Shown here piece by piece: positions 63,995 through 64,000 of a DNA stretch of 64,000 nucleotides. The first letter of the stretch is position 1. Each line of letters begins with the position of its first letter. The notes beneath the pieces are model-generated. The model was not told where the DNA came from. It saw only the letters and a list, made by a program, of their open reading frames with translations, and searched no databases. Source of the stretch: Oscillospiraceae bacterium (GTDB lineage Bacteria; Bacillota; Clostridia; Saccharofermentanales; Saccharofermentanaceae). The stretch covers positions 129,701 through 193,700 of the forward strand of contig SVIZ01000005.1 of assembly GCA_015069205.1 (NCBI GenBank). Direction: 5' to 3'. A program made the translations under genes and the position numbers.

Positions 63995-64000
63995 AACAAA

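Overview
The window reads as a chromosomal segment of a Gram-positive Clostridia-type bacterium. The evidence is a phenylalanine T-box, Mini-ribonuclease III beside cysS and rlmB, the Firmicute block def-fmt-rsmB-rlmN-prpC-prkC-rsgA-rpe-thiN, a PASTA-domain kinase, SEC-C tails, GH25 and NlpC/P60 wall hydrolases and a VaFE/SpaA surface protein. Base composition is moderate, AGA is the common arginine codon, and GTG and TTG starts are frequent. A gut or rumen member (Lachnospiraceae or Saccharofermentans-like) is my inference and cannot be fixed from this sequence. Most genes lie on the + strand; no ribosomal RNA, prophage or intact insertion sequence was seen.

Layout. 1-1.7 kb: PRPP synthetase (cut by the window edge) and engB on the minus strand. 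1.8-5.3 kb: comEC, a four-unit palindrome array and a PD-(D/E)XK nuclease-like gene. 5.5-9.6 kb: GH25 lipoprotein, holA, icd and a SEC-C protein. 9.6-13.5 kb: the elongasome set mreC-mreD-mrdA. 13.5-14.6 kb: a methylglyoxal-synthase-fold protein overlapping a metallo-beta-lactamase-fold hydrolase. 14.6-18.4 kb: T-box, pheS, pheT. 18.6-21.3 kb: a three-gene Tad/TadE-like operon. 21.4-27.1 kb: a small membrane protein, a YerC-like repressor, secA, punA and ahcY, followed by a second four-unit palindrome array. 27.5-36.5 kb: the translation-maturation and phosphosignalling operon. 36.6-42.3 kb: a DUF5688-like gene, an Rpn nuclease remnant and a 1421-residue subtilase/adhesin. 42.4-48.7 kb: aminotransferases, a degenerate GGDEF-EAL protein, yraN and purB. 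48.9-57.2 kb: an orphan antitoxin, a structured non-coding stretch, cysS-mrnC-rlmB, a lipoprotein, a tyrosine phosphatase, tRNA-Arg, a cysteine hydrolase, HicAB and trigger factor. 57.3-64 kb: two envelope glycosyltransferases, argJ, three tRNAs and an NlpC/P60 hydrolase.

The most unusual structure is a pair of intergenic arrays at 4176-4433 and 27135-27393. Each holds four hairpin units with near-identical 11-base arms (TACCTACTAAA and TTTAGTAGGTA). Unit starts are 74 bases apart (one interval is 75), and the loops (14-15 bases) and spacers (about 38 bases) keep their length but not their sequence. Inner stem positions change in a compensating way. The first array ends 18 bases before the start codon of the nuclease-like gene. 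They look like CRISPR in regularity, but the repeats are arms only and no cas genes are present; I know of no described class that fits.

Other points of interest are clustered GTCGG motifs upstream of both comEC and the Tad-like operon (a possible shared DNA-uptake/pilus regulon), three genes whose -10 box ends exactly six bases before the ATG (candidate leaderless mRNAs), and a protein joining a subtilase domain to a thioester-like domain and SpaA/VaFE repeats.
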